NCBI GenBank assembly: GCA_035222895.1
Contig: JAVYIG010007913.1
Span: forward strand, 1-64,000
Source of the DNA: Strongylocentrotus droebachiensis
Lineage: Eukaryota > Echinodermata > Echinoidea > Camarodonta > Strongylocentrotidae
Direction of reading: 5' to 3'
DNA length: 64,000 nucleotides
In this document: positions 1-11,900 of the stretch, piece by piece
How positions within the stretch are numbered: the first letter of the stretch is position 1
Layout of the letters: every line of letters starts with the position of its first letter
Program-made: the position numbers and the translations under genes
The notes under the pieces: generated by a model
Told to the model about the DNA's origin: nothing
Seen by the model: the letters and a program-made list of their open reading frames with translations, nothing else
The model's database searches: none

Positions 1-224
1 CAAAGACCAGTATCGTGTTGGTTAATTTGAAAAAGGTAATAATTTAAACTACAGTTACCTACTCTTAGTTGTTGTATCAAGCATTCTTCTCTGCGAGATA
101 GGCCTTGTCTATGTATGGGCTTTGAAACGTCGCTATGTAAAGCATATAAAAATCTACCGTGTTCTGCATTGTCCCATTCTGCTTGCCATAATTTGTTATA
201 ATGGATCAAACGAGAGGCTGCCAA

Positions 225-572
225 TTAACTTCTTGTATTTGGTATAACTATGTCTATACACCTTTTCATGGCTCCTTTTTTGGCAGCCCGATCTACGATC
301 TCATTGCCCCTAATATCGCAATGTGACGGAATCCATTCAAAAGCAACACAAACATCCTTAAACTGCAAAATATTAATTATGGATAAAATTTCATTTACAA
401 TAGCACATCTAATAAAGTATGAATCGATCATTTGTAAAGCTGACAAAGCGTCGCTAAAAATTACCACCGAAGAGGATTCAATAAATGTATTAATCCACTC
501 TAGTGCCATTAGTATGGCCACTAGTTCTGCTCTCATAATACAGACATGGGATAATCTAAAAAATTTCACCAC
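225..572 (-). pseudogene. RNase H domain fragment of a non-LTR retrotransposon
   Basis: A 115-codon open frame resembles the C-terminal RNase H domain of I/Jockey-type LINE polyproteins. The residues AELVAILMALEW carry the catalytic Glu, FSDALSAL carries an Asp, and WIPSHCDIRGNEIVDRAAK is the conserved HxGIxGNExAD end with its Asp (the usual Gly after His-Cys is Asp here). The first catalytic Asp (normally in a DGS motif) would lie upstream of residue 1 and is missing. No reverse transcriptase precedes it: the sequence above 580 belongs to an unrelated repeat. It is therefore a 5'-truncated, inactive insertion. Identification rests on the family motif; the exact clade is not determined. Confidence 0.75.
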
Positions 573-579
573 ACTATAG

Positions 580-735
580 CTTAATTAATATCTTGACCTT
601 GAGAGGGAGCTATACAACATAAAGAGTTTATTATTTACAATTTCATAACTTTAGACTCGATTTCAACCGCGACAACGATCACTCAATATTGTAGGGTCGC
701 ATATGGTTCCAATATGTTCATTTAAACCAAATTTA
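580..735. repeat. Fragment of a TTAA-flanked MITE family
   Basis: The stretch around the words cttgaccttgagagggagct and tataaagagttta-type sequence matches, in inverse orientation, the interior of the complete element at 20815-21314 and also 28715-28895. It abuts the RNase H fragment. No coding content is seen. Confidence 0.6.
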
Positions 736-744
736 AACCAATTT

Positions 745-915
745 TCTGCTTTAGTGACCACCTGTCTACAATGGCCACATTTTTTGTTTCCCTTGAAAAT
801 GGTTTATCATTGAATCATGTACTAAAGGAACCTGTCTACAAAGACCACCTTTCTACAAAGGCCACTTTTTGTGTTTCCCTTGGGCAGTCGCTATAGACAG
901 GTTTGACTGTATATG
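745..915. repeat. Dispersed repeat with accacctgtctacaaagacc-type words
   Basis: Repeated words such as accacctgtctacaa, aaggaacctgtctacaaaga and a closing tagacaggtttgactgta recur at 43470-43640 and loosely at 4655-4800. It is a low-copy dispersed element with imperfect internal repetition and no open frame. Confidence 0.5.
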
Positions 916-1007
916 TTTATTCTTTGCATGTTTAGTATTCTAACACCATGTGTGATCGTGAATTGTATCGGGCTCCCTGTACCATAGGAATAATTGCTAA
1001 CCTTGCG

Positions 1008-1325
1008 TAAGGCCATTAAAAAAATATACATGTTTAGCGTCCCCCCCCCCCCCTTCCTTTTTGGGGGCCGCCTCCTATTTTTTTTTTGAATTTTTTTTTA
1101 AAGAAAAATACCATGAAAAACACTGCTAAAATGGATCTATTTCTGATTTGAAAAAAAAAAAAAAAAAATGGTGGCGGCCATTTTGAAAAATACCCAGACT
1201 GTCAGGGAAAATGTACCGAGCAGCCATTTTGAGCGGCCATTTTAAATGAAGAAAAAAAAAAAAAGGGCTTCCTATTTTTCGAAAAAACAGGACGCTAAAC
1301 ATGTTTTTTTTTTGGGGGGGGCCTA
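1008..1325. mobile_element. MITE with TIR acatgtttagcgtcc
   Basis: Terminal inverted repeats read taaggccatt...acatgtttagcgtcc on the left and ggacgctaaacatgt...ggcct on the right. A second copy in reverse orientation is at 28343-28680, inside the WDR76 copy 2 gene. Both share an interior containing gtcagggaaaatgtaccgag-type sequence. There is no ORF, so it is non-autonomous. Confidence 0.75.
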
Positions 1326-1356
1326 ATTGATAACCTCGCGTAAGTCAATCTTGATG

Positions 1357-1730
1357 GGACTGAGTGAAATGTAATGGATATGTCATCGGACTGTGGATCA
1401 CAAGGTCCGCGGTTCAAGTCCCTTCACAGCATTAATGTCCTTTGTCAAGACATTGATCTACATTCATTTTTGCCACTCTCCACCCAGGTGTTAAATTGGT
1501 ACATATGCGAAAGCTAATGTGTTTAGATTAGCAAGTTTGCGCTTGTAAAAATGACGCCTGGCCGGAATGCTCTGCAGGGAGTGGAGAATATGCATACATT
1601 GTGTGCAGTTGAGCTGAATTCGATGACCGGGTAATAATATATATATATCTGTAAAGCGCTTTGAGATCGAGGGCCTTTGGTCCTGAAAAGCGCTATATAA
1701 GAACTACCTAATATTATTATTATTATTATG
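1357..1730 (+). mobile_element. tRNA-derived SINE
   Basis: The head has a recognisable Pol III B box (ggttcaagtccc at about 1412) and an A-box-like segment about 45 bp upstream. The body continues through gacgcctggccggaatgctc and ctgtaaagcgctttgagatc, then gcgctatataagaac and an ATT-repeat tail at about 1710-1727. The body recurs at 7118-7272 and 11545-11757, and the same tRNA-like head heads a different body at 29215-29515. Confidence 0.75.
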
Positions 1731-1819
1731 TACATAATATGTTTTCCCAAGGCCTAATGTAACTAGGGAACGCCGCACTGCGACACGTACGGCCAAGGGC
1801 TTAATTGGGATTAGTTTTA

Positions 1820-2200
1820 TCCGATGTCATGTTTTAAAGATTGCTTGTGAAAGAAAAGGTTTGGAATGGATCAGAAAAAGTTGATCATGTAGCATGTAAG
1901 TATTGGTGTGTACTGCAAGGTTCTGGAGTCATCAAAATCATAATAAATTTGGCCCATTCTTGGTAAAGTAACAAACACTGTACAAAGAAAGATGTATATG
2001 GGACTACACAAATGGTGTCCGGCCCTACTTACCTTGATTTTCTTATCTTTCTATGCTCAATACTCAGCCAGTATACATTTCTACCAAAATTGTTTGGCAA
2101 ATGACATCTTGAACATCCAGTGTAAGTTTTGTTTGATTCTGTGAGAATTCATTTTCTTTCATACCAGAACTGAAGTTTATCTTTATATTGTTGTGCAGAC
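1820..2200 (+). repeat. Fragment of the TTAA-flanked 'tggtgtgtactgcaagg' MITE family
   Basis: Shares the block tattggtgtgtactgcaagg ... agaaagatgtatatgggact with copies at 10930-11310, 20040-20140 with 20690-20785, 23120-23521, 24857-25407, 34540-34705 and 60412-60742. It is the most abundant dispersed repeat in the window. Confidence 0.65.
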
Positions 2201-2379
2201 AAGCCAGACATCCAGAAAAATAAAAAACAGAACTTCATGTACATGTACAAAGTGTGTGATTTCATGCTTCTATTACAATTTTGACGATAAGTAAGAATAA
2301 AACCAAACAATATTAATTCCAGAGTATGAAATCCTCGCTGTGTTGTGATTTATTTGAAACCTTTGTGGACTTTTCCTGC

Positions 2380-2475
2380 CACAGGGCTAATCCCCATTGT
2401 GCCAAGCCACAAATCAATAGCGCGTGCGAAGCACTCAGCACAGTACAGTGAGCATGAACAATAACTGCTATTACG
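2380..2475. repeat. Fragment of the 30631-30958 MITE
   Basis: Contains gggctaatccccattgtgcc and gagcatgaacaataactgct, which match in inverse orientation the interior of the complete element at 30631-30958. The termini are missing here. Confidence 0.55.
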
Positions 2476-2689
2476 AACTGATTAGATTTTAGGGTCATGA
2501 TGTCAAATAGCTTGTAATCATGATATTCTGAGAACCTGTTAATGGATTACAATCAAACCTGAATTTCAAAAAATGCTTCTGTTGTGGTTTGTAAAATCGC
2601 TCTATGGCGGAGGCTAGATCCATCTAGTTTCTGACTTGTTTTCAATTATAAGATCGAGCACACAATCATTATTTACTGGGTGCTAGCCA

Positions 2690-2915
2690 AAAATTTCTTT
2701 ATAATTGAAGCTTCTCCTGATTGGTTGTTATAGGAGAAGCTGCCCTTTGACCCGGTCAACATAGCCACAAATTTCTTTATAATTGAAGCTTCTCCTGATT
2801 GGTTGTTATAGGAGAAGCTGCCCTTTGACCTGGTCAAGATAGCCAAAAATGTCTTTATAATTAAAGCTTCTCCTGATTGGTTGTTATAGGAGAAGCTGCC
2901 CTTTGACCCGGTCAA
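2690..2915 (+). repeat. Three tandem 78-bp units spanning a splice acceptor and exon start
   Basis: The unit holds a branch/pyrimidine region (aagcttctcctgattggttg), the acceptor ttatag and the first bases of the exon (gagaagctgccctttgaccc). It occurs three times with a 78-bp period, and the last is the true exon at 2890. Paralogous copy 2 has only one unit at its matching exon (32488). Reading from either upstream acceptor is open until an in-frame TAG that is part of the next unit's acceptor, so those acceptors would truncate the protein. Confidence 0.8.
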
Positions 2916-5900
2916 GATGGATGCCACCAATGTCAAGAAGGAGGAGAAGACGGATGCAGGGACAGACTTTGTAGAAGGTCTTGCTGCCCTCGCCAGGGGT
3001 GAAAAGACAAGTGTCACAGCTGATGACAAGGACTTGGACAAGTTAGTTTTCTGACCCTCTTTTCTAGGGAATGTACATATAGTTGGCAATATCTTGCCAG
3101 GTGTGACTGTGTCATTACGTATCATTTTGATCCTTCTTGAAAGGTTTACTTAAAGCCCAGGCTCTAAAGTGTAGGGAGCCCCAAATTTGCCCCAAATCTC
3201 CTTATTTTCCTTCTCCTCCTTCTACTCCTTCTCTTTCTTTTCCTCCTTCTCCTCCTTCTTTTTCTTTTTCTCCTTCTCCCTTTTCTGCTTCTTTTTCTTC
3301 TGCTGCTGCTTCTTCTTCTTCTTCCTCTTCTTCTTCTTCTCCTCCTTTGTCATTAATGATCTTTTTAATACTTTTTGAAAGGTTTACCTCACAGCTCCAG
3401 AAGATGAAGATGAAGCCTCGCTACATGGCTAAGGTGGTGCCGAGCCGCATCTTCTCCGTCGCTGTCCATCCCTCGGTCGAGAAGACCATCGTAGTGGCTG
3501 GAGATAAGTGGGGAAAGATTGGACTTTGGGATGTGGTGAGTTACCTTTTACGGCCGTGGGATAGCAAAATAATTCACACGTAGCGTCTTTTCCAGTAATT
3601 CAGGTTTAAAACTTTACAGATGTACAGTTCTATTTGTCATGGAAAACAAGCCGACGGGCCAGAGGGGGCTTATATACACTGCCTTGAGAGGTTCTGGTTA
3701 AAACTATGTGCAAGAGGTTACTCCAATAGTACTACTTGCTGAGGGGCGCAGCCCCGAAGCAAATTGTACTTTTGGAGTCACCGAGGCCCATAGTTTAACC
3801 AGTACCTCGAATAGAAGGCATGGTATATTTGTTTTATATCCTGCATCAAAAATTTATTTAAAAAAAAAAATGTCAATTTTTATCTAAAAAGATTTAAAAT
3901 CTTTAGTTTTCATTAAATTAAGATTTGAACAAAAAAATTGATTCAATTAAAAAAAAAAAAAAAAAATTCAACTCCCAAATAGTAAACCAAAATAGTACTC
4001 TCATATAGTACTTTCTAAAAATGGGTCAAATATTTCTGGTGATGTGACGAGCTCTCAACCAATCAAAAGCCAACAATTTTTGATGCAGGATATAATAGTA
4101 CATATACATGTAACTCCAGGCTCTATGATATCTTCACATTATCTTTGTTCTTGTACCGTCCCAGAATTCCTTGAAAGGTGACGATGGTGTCTTCCTGTTT
4201 GCTCCGCACACCAACCAAGTGAAATGCCTTCGATTCTCACCCAGCGATCCTAACAAGCTCTTCTCCGTTTCATATGATGGAACAGTTCGATGTGGCGACT
4301 TCGCCAAAGCTGTTTTCGACGAGGTATGAATCGTTAACCCACAGCAGCTTACTGTTACTTTTTAGTGATACAGTCAAACCTGTACAGAGTGAGACAGAAA
4401 AAATGTCCCAGTCTGTAAAAGTTGTATTGTTTGAAGTATGAATATTTAACCATGGGTTTCATGATATGTCTAATGTTCAGTCATGCATGCAGAGATTTGA
4501 AATGTACTACCTAAATGTACTGGGAGGATAACTCTATCAGGACATATCATGAAACCCATGATTAAATATTCTTACTTTAAACAATACAACTTTTAAAAAG
4601 TGGGACATTTTTTCTGACTCACTCTGTATATAAAGATTGCTCAAGAGAAATAAGAAAAGTGATCTTCATAGGCTGGTGGTCTCTATGTACAGGTTTCTTT
4701 AGCACATATTTCAATGTCATACAAAAAATGTGGGGTTCAATGCAGGTGGTCTTTCTATACAGATTGTCGCTAAAGCAGCCTGACTGTATATTGCTTTTAT
4801 CTTTTCATCCAGAATACTCTGAATTACAAATGTTACATGACCATAGTATGTGCATCTACTGATTTTAGATTTTGTTTGTTTTCCTTCTTCTTGTTTTGTT
4901 CTTATTCTGTAATTTATTTGACATTTTTGTACTGTATTTAATACTTCAGGGACTACACCTTACAGGTTTTTAGCAAACTTTGTAGTAGTTTCAATGCTTC
5001 TTGAATCACGTATGGGTACAGACTTAGTTTGTATATCTTGCAAGTTTGTCATTGTTCTTTTTACGACTGAGAAAAAGAAGAAATTCATCCATTGTCTGAA
5101 TGCTTAAGAGGAAAAACACTGAGAGTAATTCACCACCGTATTTTCATAGCAAAATTTACTTTGAAAAAAAAACAGGAGTCAAGCAATAGGTAGTCCTAAA
5201 TTAAAGAATGCTACTATCTATTCCTGGAGAATGAATTGTGGCATGAACATTCACCTCTTGTAAAAGTAAATTATATGTAAAAAGTGAAATTCGAGCCATC
5301 TTTCTAACCGGCCATAGCCAGTTTTAGAAAGTACAATTTGATGAATAAATAGATAAATAAATAGATAAATAAATAGATAAAAAGAAAAAAAATACATAAA
5401 TGGATAAATAAATGAATAAAGGAAGAACTATATGGAAAACTTAAATAAATAAATAAAAGAACTAAGTAACGTTTAAACTGACCAACTAAATGGATAAATA
5501 TATAAATACGTAAGTACTGTAACGAACCAGTTCGCCACAATTTAAGTTATCTTGCAGAAAACGTAGAGGGCGCAGTCAGCTTTTGGGGCGTAAGGGCTCA
5601 GAGCGCGATTACGGACGCACCATGCGTAAAGCAGCTCTCAGAGCGTCTCAGAGGCTATAAATACGGTGTTGCACGGTGATTTCGTCACTTCGACACTGGC
5701 TCTCGTCTTAGTCAGATAGCGAACTCTCCGCTTTGCTCCAACTGAGCTAGATACAGGAAAAGGATTGGAAGCGAGAAATAGAGTTCCTACAAAAGGCAAT
5801 CCCTGCCTTAACTACTTGTTGAGATTAATACAGGTAATCGGTGTCGGTGTTAACTATGATAACATGTTGGAGACGTTGACTTATGTTTGTATTATTAAAG

Positions 5901-8900
5901 TATACAGTTAAACAATCCATCGTCTCATAACGTGTAATTACTTGAGTCTCCATAGACTGACGTAATGTAACCCTCCCATAGAGAATACACGTCCAGCTAT
6001 CCAACACACCTCTCATCTCCACACCCATATACTTTGGGAAAACGGAGCCACGTCCGGGCCTCTAAACTACAAGCCAAATAGAAACCGCTCGCATTATTCA
6101 GGATGGCAAATTCTTCGTCAGATGACGGTGATAGAGGCAAGGGACAGGCCAGCCCTCCAGCATCCAGGACCCGTTCTAAGATGGAGGGCCACAACAGTAC
6201 ATTAAAAAAATAGATAAATAAACAAACAAATAAACTAACAAACAAAAGTAAACAAACTTAACAAATTCACTCTTTGATTTCTATTCTTCCTCTATCAGGT
6301 ATATAGAGCTGATGAAGATGAATTCATCTGGACCAGCTACTTTGATTTCATGTCAGCAGATGGTTGCTCTCTCCTTGTCACACAGAATTACAGGACTGGA
6401 AACGTAGTTGTGGTGGACACTCGATCGAGGTAAATAATAATATACAGTAGGCTTGCGGGTGCACCATGTGAGAGAGAGAGAGAGAGGATTGAGGAGTCCT
6501 GAAAAGGACTCTGACTCAGTAATCTTTCTTGGGGGTGTGTAGTCCTGAAAAGGACTGTCTGTTTGTCAGGACTACACACCCCCAAGAAAGATTACCGAGT
6601 CAGAGTCCTTTTAAGGATTCCTCAATCCTCTCTCTCTCTCTCACATGGTGCACCCGCAAGCCTACTGTATATCTACATCACCATGCAAGCCGACACTTAC
6701 AAGCAGTAAATAATAATGTTATTGTATCAATAATAGTAATTATGATAATGATACTACAGCATTTATTATGCGCCATCGATCTAGTAAACTATTCTGAGGC
6801 ACAGAGGGAAATTATTACCCTGGCCTTAGCATGGCTACCATTACGATGCTCTAGCATGTCAAGGAATTAATTCCTGCCAGGTGACCGTTAACATCACCTG
6901 GGTCGGGTGTGGCATATGTAGATGAATGTCTTGCCTAGTGCTGTAGCCGAACCGCTGAACCGAACGATGTGAATAATAATGGTATCGATAATAGTAATAA
7001 CGATGAGACTATTAGGTTCTTGTATTACACTCATGTCTGGCACATTACCACCCCAAGGCCCATTTCATGAAATTTGTTATCAATAACAAACTATGCTAAA
7101 CTTCCCTGACATCAAGTAACGCCTGGCTGGAATGCTCCCCAGGGAGTGGAGATTGTGCACACAGTGTGTGCGGGCAAGCACTGAATCCAATGACCGGGGT
7201 AATAGTATATTTGTAAAGCGCTTAGAGACATTTGTATTAAGCGCTATATAAAAACTAAATATATAGTATTATAAACCTCACTTAAGAAATCCAGCCATCT
7301 GATTGGTCGAAATTGCATTCATAAACTTAAACTATTTCTGTAAAATTCCCAGTAACCATGGTTAAAACAGTTCTAAAATCCCAGTAACCAAGGTTACCGG
7401 GAAAATAGTTCAGTCTCCATGGTTACCCCATAGGTTTACATGTCAAAAATGGTTTGAGCTATCGAGGATACCGTACGTGTGCGAAGAATTGGTCGCTATA
7501 TTTTACCAATTTTGTAATACAACTAGCAGCGAATCCGTGCTAACTCGCCTCATTGTACATTTTAGACGATATGGCTGATATTTGTTCACATTCTTTCGTC
7601 CTGGCCGTTAATTAGCAGACTACTGGTATCTCTCGATCGATAAATCATGTCGGGATATCTCGCTGGGGCGAGATGTCCCGTGGGGCGAGTTAGCCCGACT
7701 CCCTAATAGCTGCCAGCGCAGACGACCGACTGTACTAGGCCAAAATGGCTGAATTAGAAACGCTCCCAAGATTTCAGCTTCTTGATGATGATCAAATGAG
7801 AGACTTGATTGATTCTGCTGACAGCAAGAACACGAAAAATTCTGTTAAATGCTCCATGAAAATATTCGAAGACTTCCTGCAAGTTATCAAGACAGACGAT
7901 CGATAGCGTAAACAAGCTTTCAAATTCGGAGCTGGACAATGTACTGCAAAAGTTTTACGCTGGTTGTAGACGGAAGAACAGAAGTTATTACATGAATAAG
8001 TCAATGTTAGCTATTAGATTCGGACTTCAGTGTCATTTCCTCAACTGTAATAAGATAGATATCATCAAGCATGAAGATTTTTCCAACTCGACGAGAGTTT
8101 TTAAGTGTTTTTCAGCAATGCTTACACAGAAAGGAAAGGGAGTTGTAACTCACAAACCAGCTATCTCAGCAGAAGACATGGACAAAATCCAAGGTTCGCT
8201 TGATTTGGATGATCCTGTGGGTCTTCAGGACAAGGTATTTATGGACGTAATGTTGTACTTTTGCAATCGGGGTAGAGAGAATTTGCGTGAAATGACACTT
8301 GACAGCTTTGACATTTGTGATGAAGGGGGAAAATGCTCCATAACTCTGAAAGATACACTCACAAAAAACAACCGTGCAGATAAACTAGAGAAAAGCCAAT
8401 GTGGTGTCATGATTCCAACTAATGGTCCACGATATGTCCTGTTGCCTCCTTCTTACGCTACAAAGATAAATTGAATCCACGATGTAAGAGTTTTTGGCAG
8501 AGACCGGCAAATGCACAGGCCAAGCGTGAGTTGAAATCCAATCCATCTTCTTCTGATCAATGGTACTGTAATGCACCCCTAGGGAAAAACAGCATCGGAG
8601 ACAAAATGAAAACAATTTCATCTCGTGCAGGTACCAAGGCTTACACCAACTATTGCCTAAGGGCAACCAGCATCAGTACCCTACAAAATGCTGGGTTCAG
8701 AGACAGAGAAATCATGAGTGTCTCCGGACACAAGGCGGAGACCAGTCTCAAACACTATGCTATGACCAGCAGTACAGCCAAAGAAAACATGAGTCATGCT
8801 ATCGCGGCAGCCGTTGATCCGAAATCAGTACCATCGTCATCAACATCTACTGGTGGTCAGCGTAGTGAAAGCCAGGAACTGCGGGAACTAAATGACATTT

Positions 8901-11900
8901 TCAATGAGATCACAAATAACCCAGAGAACTTCCCATGCACATGCAACATCACTACAAGTAGCCATGCCCATGTTTCTACTAGTCAGCAGGTGCAAGCCCC
9001 CACATATCATTTTAACAATTGTACTGTAAACATTTTTAACAAATAGAGTTATTTTCTACGGAGTTCTACGGTTGAGTTATTTTCTACGGAGTTCTACAAA
9101 TAGAGTTATTTTCTACGGATTTCTACCAGTTGAGTTATTTTCTACGGAGTTCTACGGTTGAGTTATTTTCTACGGAGTTCTGAGTTCTACCTGAGTACCT
9201 GTTCTACCAGTTGATTGGTAAGTTGACTCTTCGGTATATAAAAGTATTAATGACTGCTTTGATATTCGAGAAATAGTTGTTTTTATATGCTCTCGGGAAG
9301 GTTACAATTGTGCTATTGCCCGAGGCACGCCTCGGGCAATAGCACAATTGTAACCTTCCCGAGAGCGTATAAAAACAACTGTTTCTCGAATATTAAAGCA
9401 GTCATTAATACTTTTATATGCCGAAAAAAAAGAGTCAACTTATGACACCACCTTGGCCTTTATCTAGTTTATCTGCACGGTTGTTTTTTATGAGTGTATC
9501 TTTGAGATTAGACTAAAAAATAAAAAATAAAAAAACTTTTGTCGAAGATTGGATTCGATCTCTTGCGTACCAACGATGATGTGACTAAAATCACCGCCTT
9601 AGACCGCTCGGCCATCGCGTACTGATACCATATCTGGCAGTTTTCTCTGATGTATACATTAAAATGGATTGAAAACGGCTTTGCGTGCTGGATGCTTCGC
9701 GGCAGCTCCATTAAACGGGCCCTTCTTTTACTTTTGCAATGCATTGGAACGAACTTAGATTAAGATCTATCGGCAGATGTTGTTTTTGGAAGTTTATTTT
9801 CGTCTTCATGTCAACAATACAAGATAAAATTGTCGGTAAGATCGATCGAGATTCAATTGCATTGAAATTACCGACCAATTCATCGCACATGTACGGTATC
9901 CTCAATCGCTCAGACCAGTTTTTAACATTTGAACCTATGGGTATTTCATCAAGACTGAACTATTTTCCCGGTAACCATGATTACTGGGATTTTAGAACTA
10001 TTTTTTAGAACTATTACATGGGTTTGGAATTTTACCAGGAATTTTACAGGAATAGTTAAAGTTTATGAATGCAATTTCGACCAATCAGATGGCTGGATTT
10101 CTTAAGTGAGGTATATAATTATCATTATTATTATTCAACAAATCAAATACCATTTTTGAAAATTGTTTCTTTTAGAAACAGAAAGGGTGGAGAGAATGTT
10201 TACAATGTACATTCAAGCAATGCCAGGACGGTCTCGGTCCACCCCACAATGCCGCACTACTTCGTCACAGCTTCAACTGATCGGTAAGCCTCTATCTTTT
10301 CATATCATCATGATTGTTTCTTAAGCCTTATTCAGATATGACTCTACAAAACGGTAGTATACAAATAATGAATGGTTGAGTTGAAAGATTAACATTCTAT
10401 TCAACGAGGCGTCAGCCGAATTGAATAGAATTAATTTTAATCTTTCAACGAATGAAAATATTTGCACTATTGAATGAATGAAAAACATTCATTATTTGTT
10501 TTATACAACATCAAAGAAGATCTAATAGGATGTTAATCAACAAATTATGCTTTACTCCTTATATTAAAGATAAATTAAAAAAGGACTCGAGCCTTCTCGA
10601 TTTCATGCATTCAGATTGCCTTCGCGTCAGATACACGCAGGGATACGCACACGGCAGAGAGGTACGCAGTCTGCATACAACAAAAAATGCACGCCCGTGC
10701 AATAGAACATCTATTGAATATCATGTGACCAACAATCCTCCAATCAAATGACAAGGATCCACGTAGGTGTTGTATAATAGTATATTAGTGATGACGTAAT
10801 GTATAATACGCTTTCCCTTTCTGTATCTTATAACTTAGAGCTCAGTGAATAAGTGTTGGACCATTGTTGCGCACACTTGCCATTTATTTATGCATTAAAA
10901 GCACTCAAGTCTTTACATTAATGAAAAAAAACAGTTGTGGTCATGCGATTGCATTGTAAAAGAAACGTTGTGGAATCGATCAGAAAAGGTTTATCATCTA
11001 GCCTAAAAGTATTGGTGTGTATTGCAAGGTTCTGGAATCATCAAAATGATAAGAAATTTGGCCCAGTCTTGGTAAAGTTACAAGCACTGTACACAGAAAG
11101 ATGTATATGGGACTACGCGACATGTGCACTATATCTATCAGGTCCAGATAAATATAATCATTTACCAAATATATCAATTAGTAGGCGGTTTCTTGGCAAA
11201 ATTTGTATCATCACGTAGTCAAAATATTCTTTTACATGATTGATAACAAGAGCTAGCTTCCATTTCATTTTTTGAGAGGGGGGCATTTCCAAAACTGATC
11301 TTTACCTTTAACAGGGGCATTCCAACTAGGCACTTAGTTGGTTTTCATAAAGGCAGACAAATTACAGGAATAGATTAGTGAATATTTCCATCTTGAAATG
11401 TCCTTGCTTTAGGAACGATGGCTGCAATATTCTGTTACTTAGGAACAGTGGAAACAGTAGACAAAGAAACACTATTTTGATTACATGTTTGCCTTACCGG
11501 TATCCATATTTTCTCCCCCCCCCCCCCCCAGTCAGGCACAGGCCAATGTGCTTAGATTAGCAAGTGTGCGCTTGTAAAAATGACGCCTGGCTGGAATGCT
11601 CCCCAGGGAGTGGAGAATGTGCATACATTGTGTGCCGGTAAGCCTGAATCCGATGACCGGGGTAATAATATTTATATCTGTAAAGCGCTTTGAGAGAGCC
11701 TGCGGTCCTGAAAAGAGCTATATAAGAACTAGCTATTATTATTATTATAATTAACGTCAAATCCAGCGAACTGGAAAGTGCGATAGATTCATTATGAGTT
11801 TCAGAGCCAATAAAAGATACGGTAAACAACATATTATGATGGTGCCTACATAGTTCTTCTGAAATCATGAAACCTGAGAATATTTTGTCGGCCGGCTGGC

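Larger units (their letters stand above)
7276..10111 (+). mobile_element. TIR element carrying a Crypton-like tyrosine recombinase
   Basis: A 2.84-kb element begins cctcacttaagaaatccagc and ends gctggatttcttaagtgagg. The imperfect inverted repeats extend about 245 bp on each side (to about 7515 and from about 9870) and include gattggtcgaaattgcattc, gtaaccatgg and gtacggtatcctc words. Inside, in order, are the recombinase ORF (7745-9046), a 28-bp tandem repeat (9045-9190), a 220-bp hairpin (9221-9440), an inverted 70-bp fragment of the recombinase gene (9443-9512) and a tRNA-like sequence (9544-9624). It sits in a WDR76 intron, in the tail of a SINE, and is absent from copy 2. A damaged relative is at 62056-63925. 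Confidence 0.75.

Noticed and set aside
2673..3125. 150-residue minus-strand frame with threefold repeat
   Set aside because: Shadow of the triplicated splice-acceptor unit on the opposite strand.
3137..3583. 148-residue plus-strand frame with poly-Ser
   Set aside because: Only its last part (from 3382) is a real WDR76 exon; the rest is the intronic pyrimidine tract.
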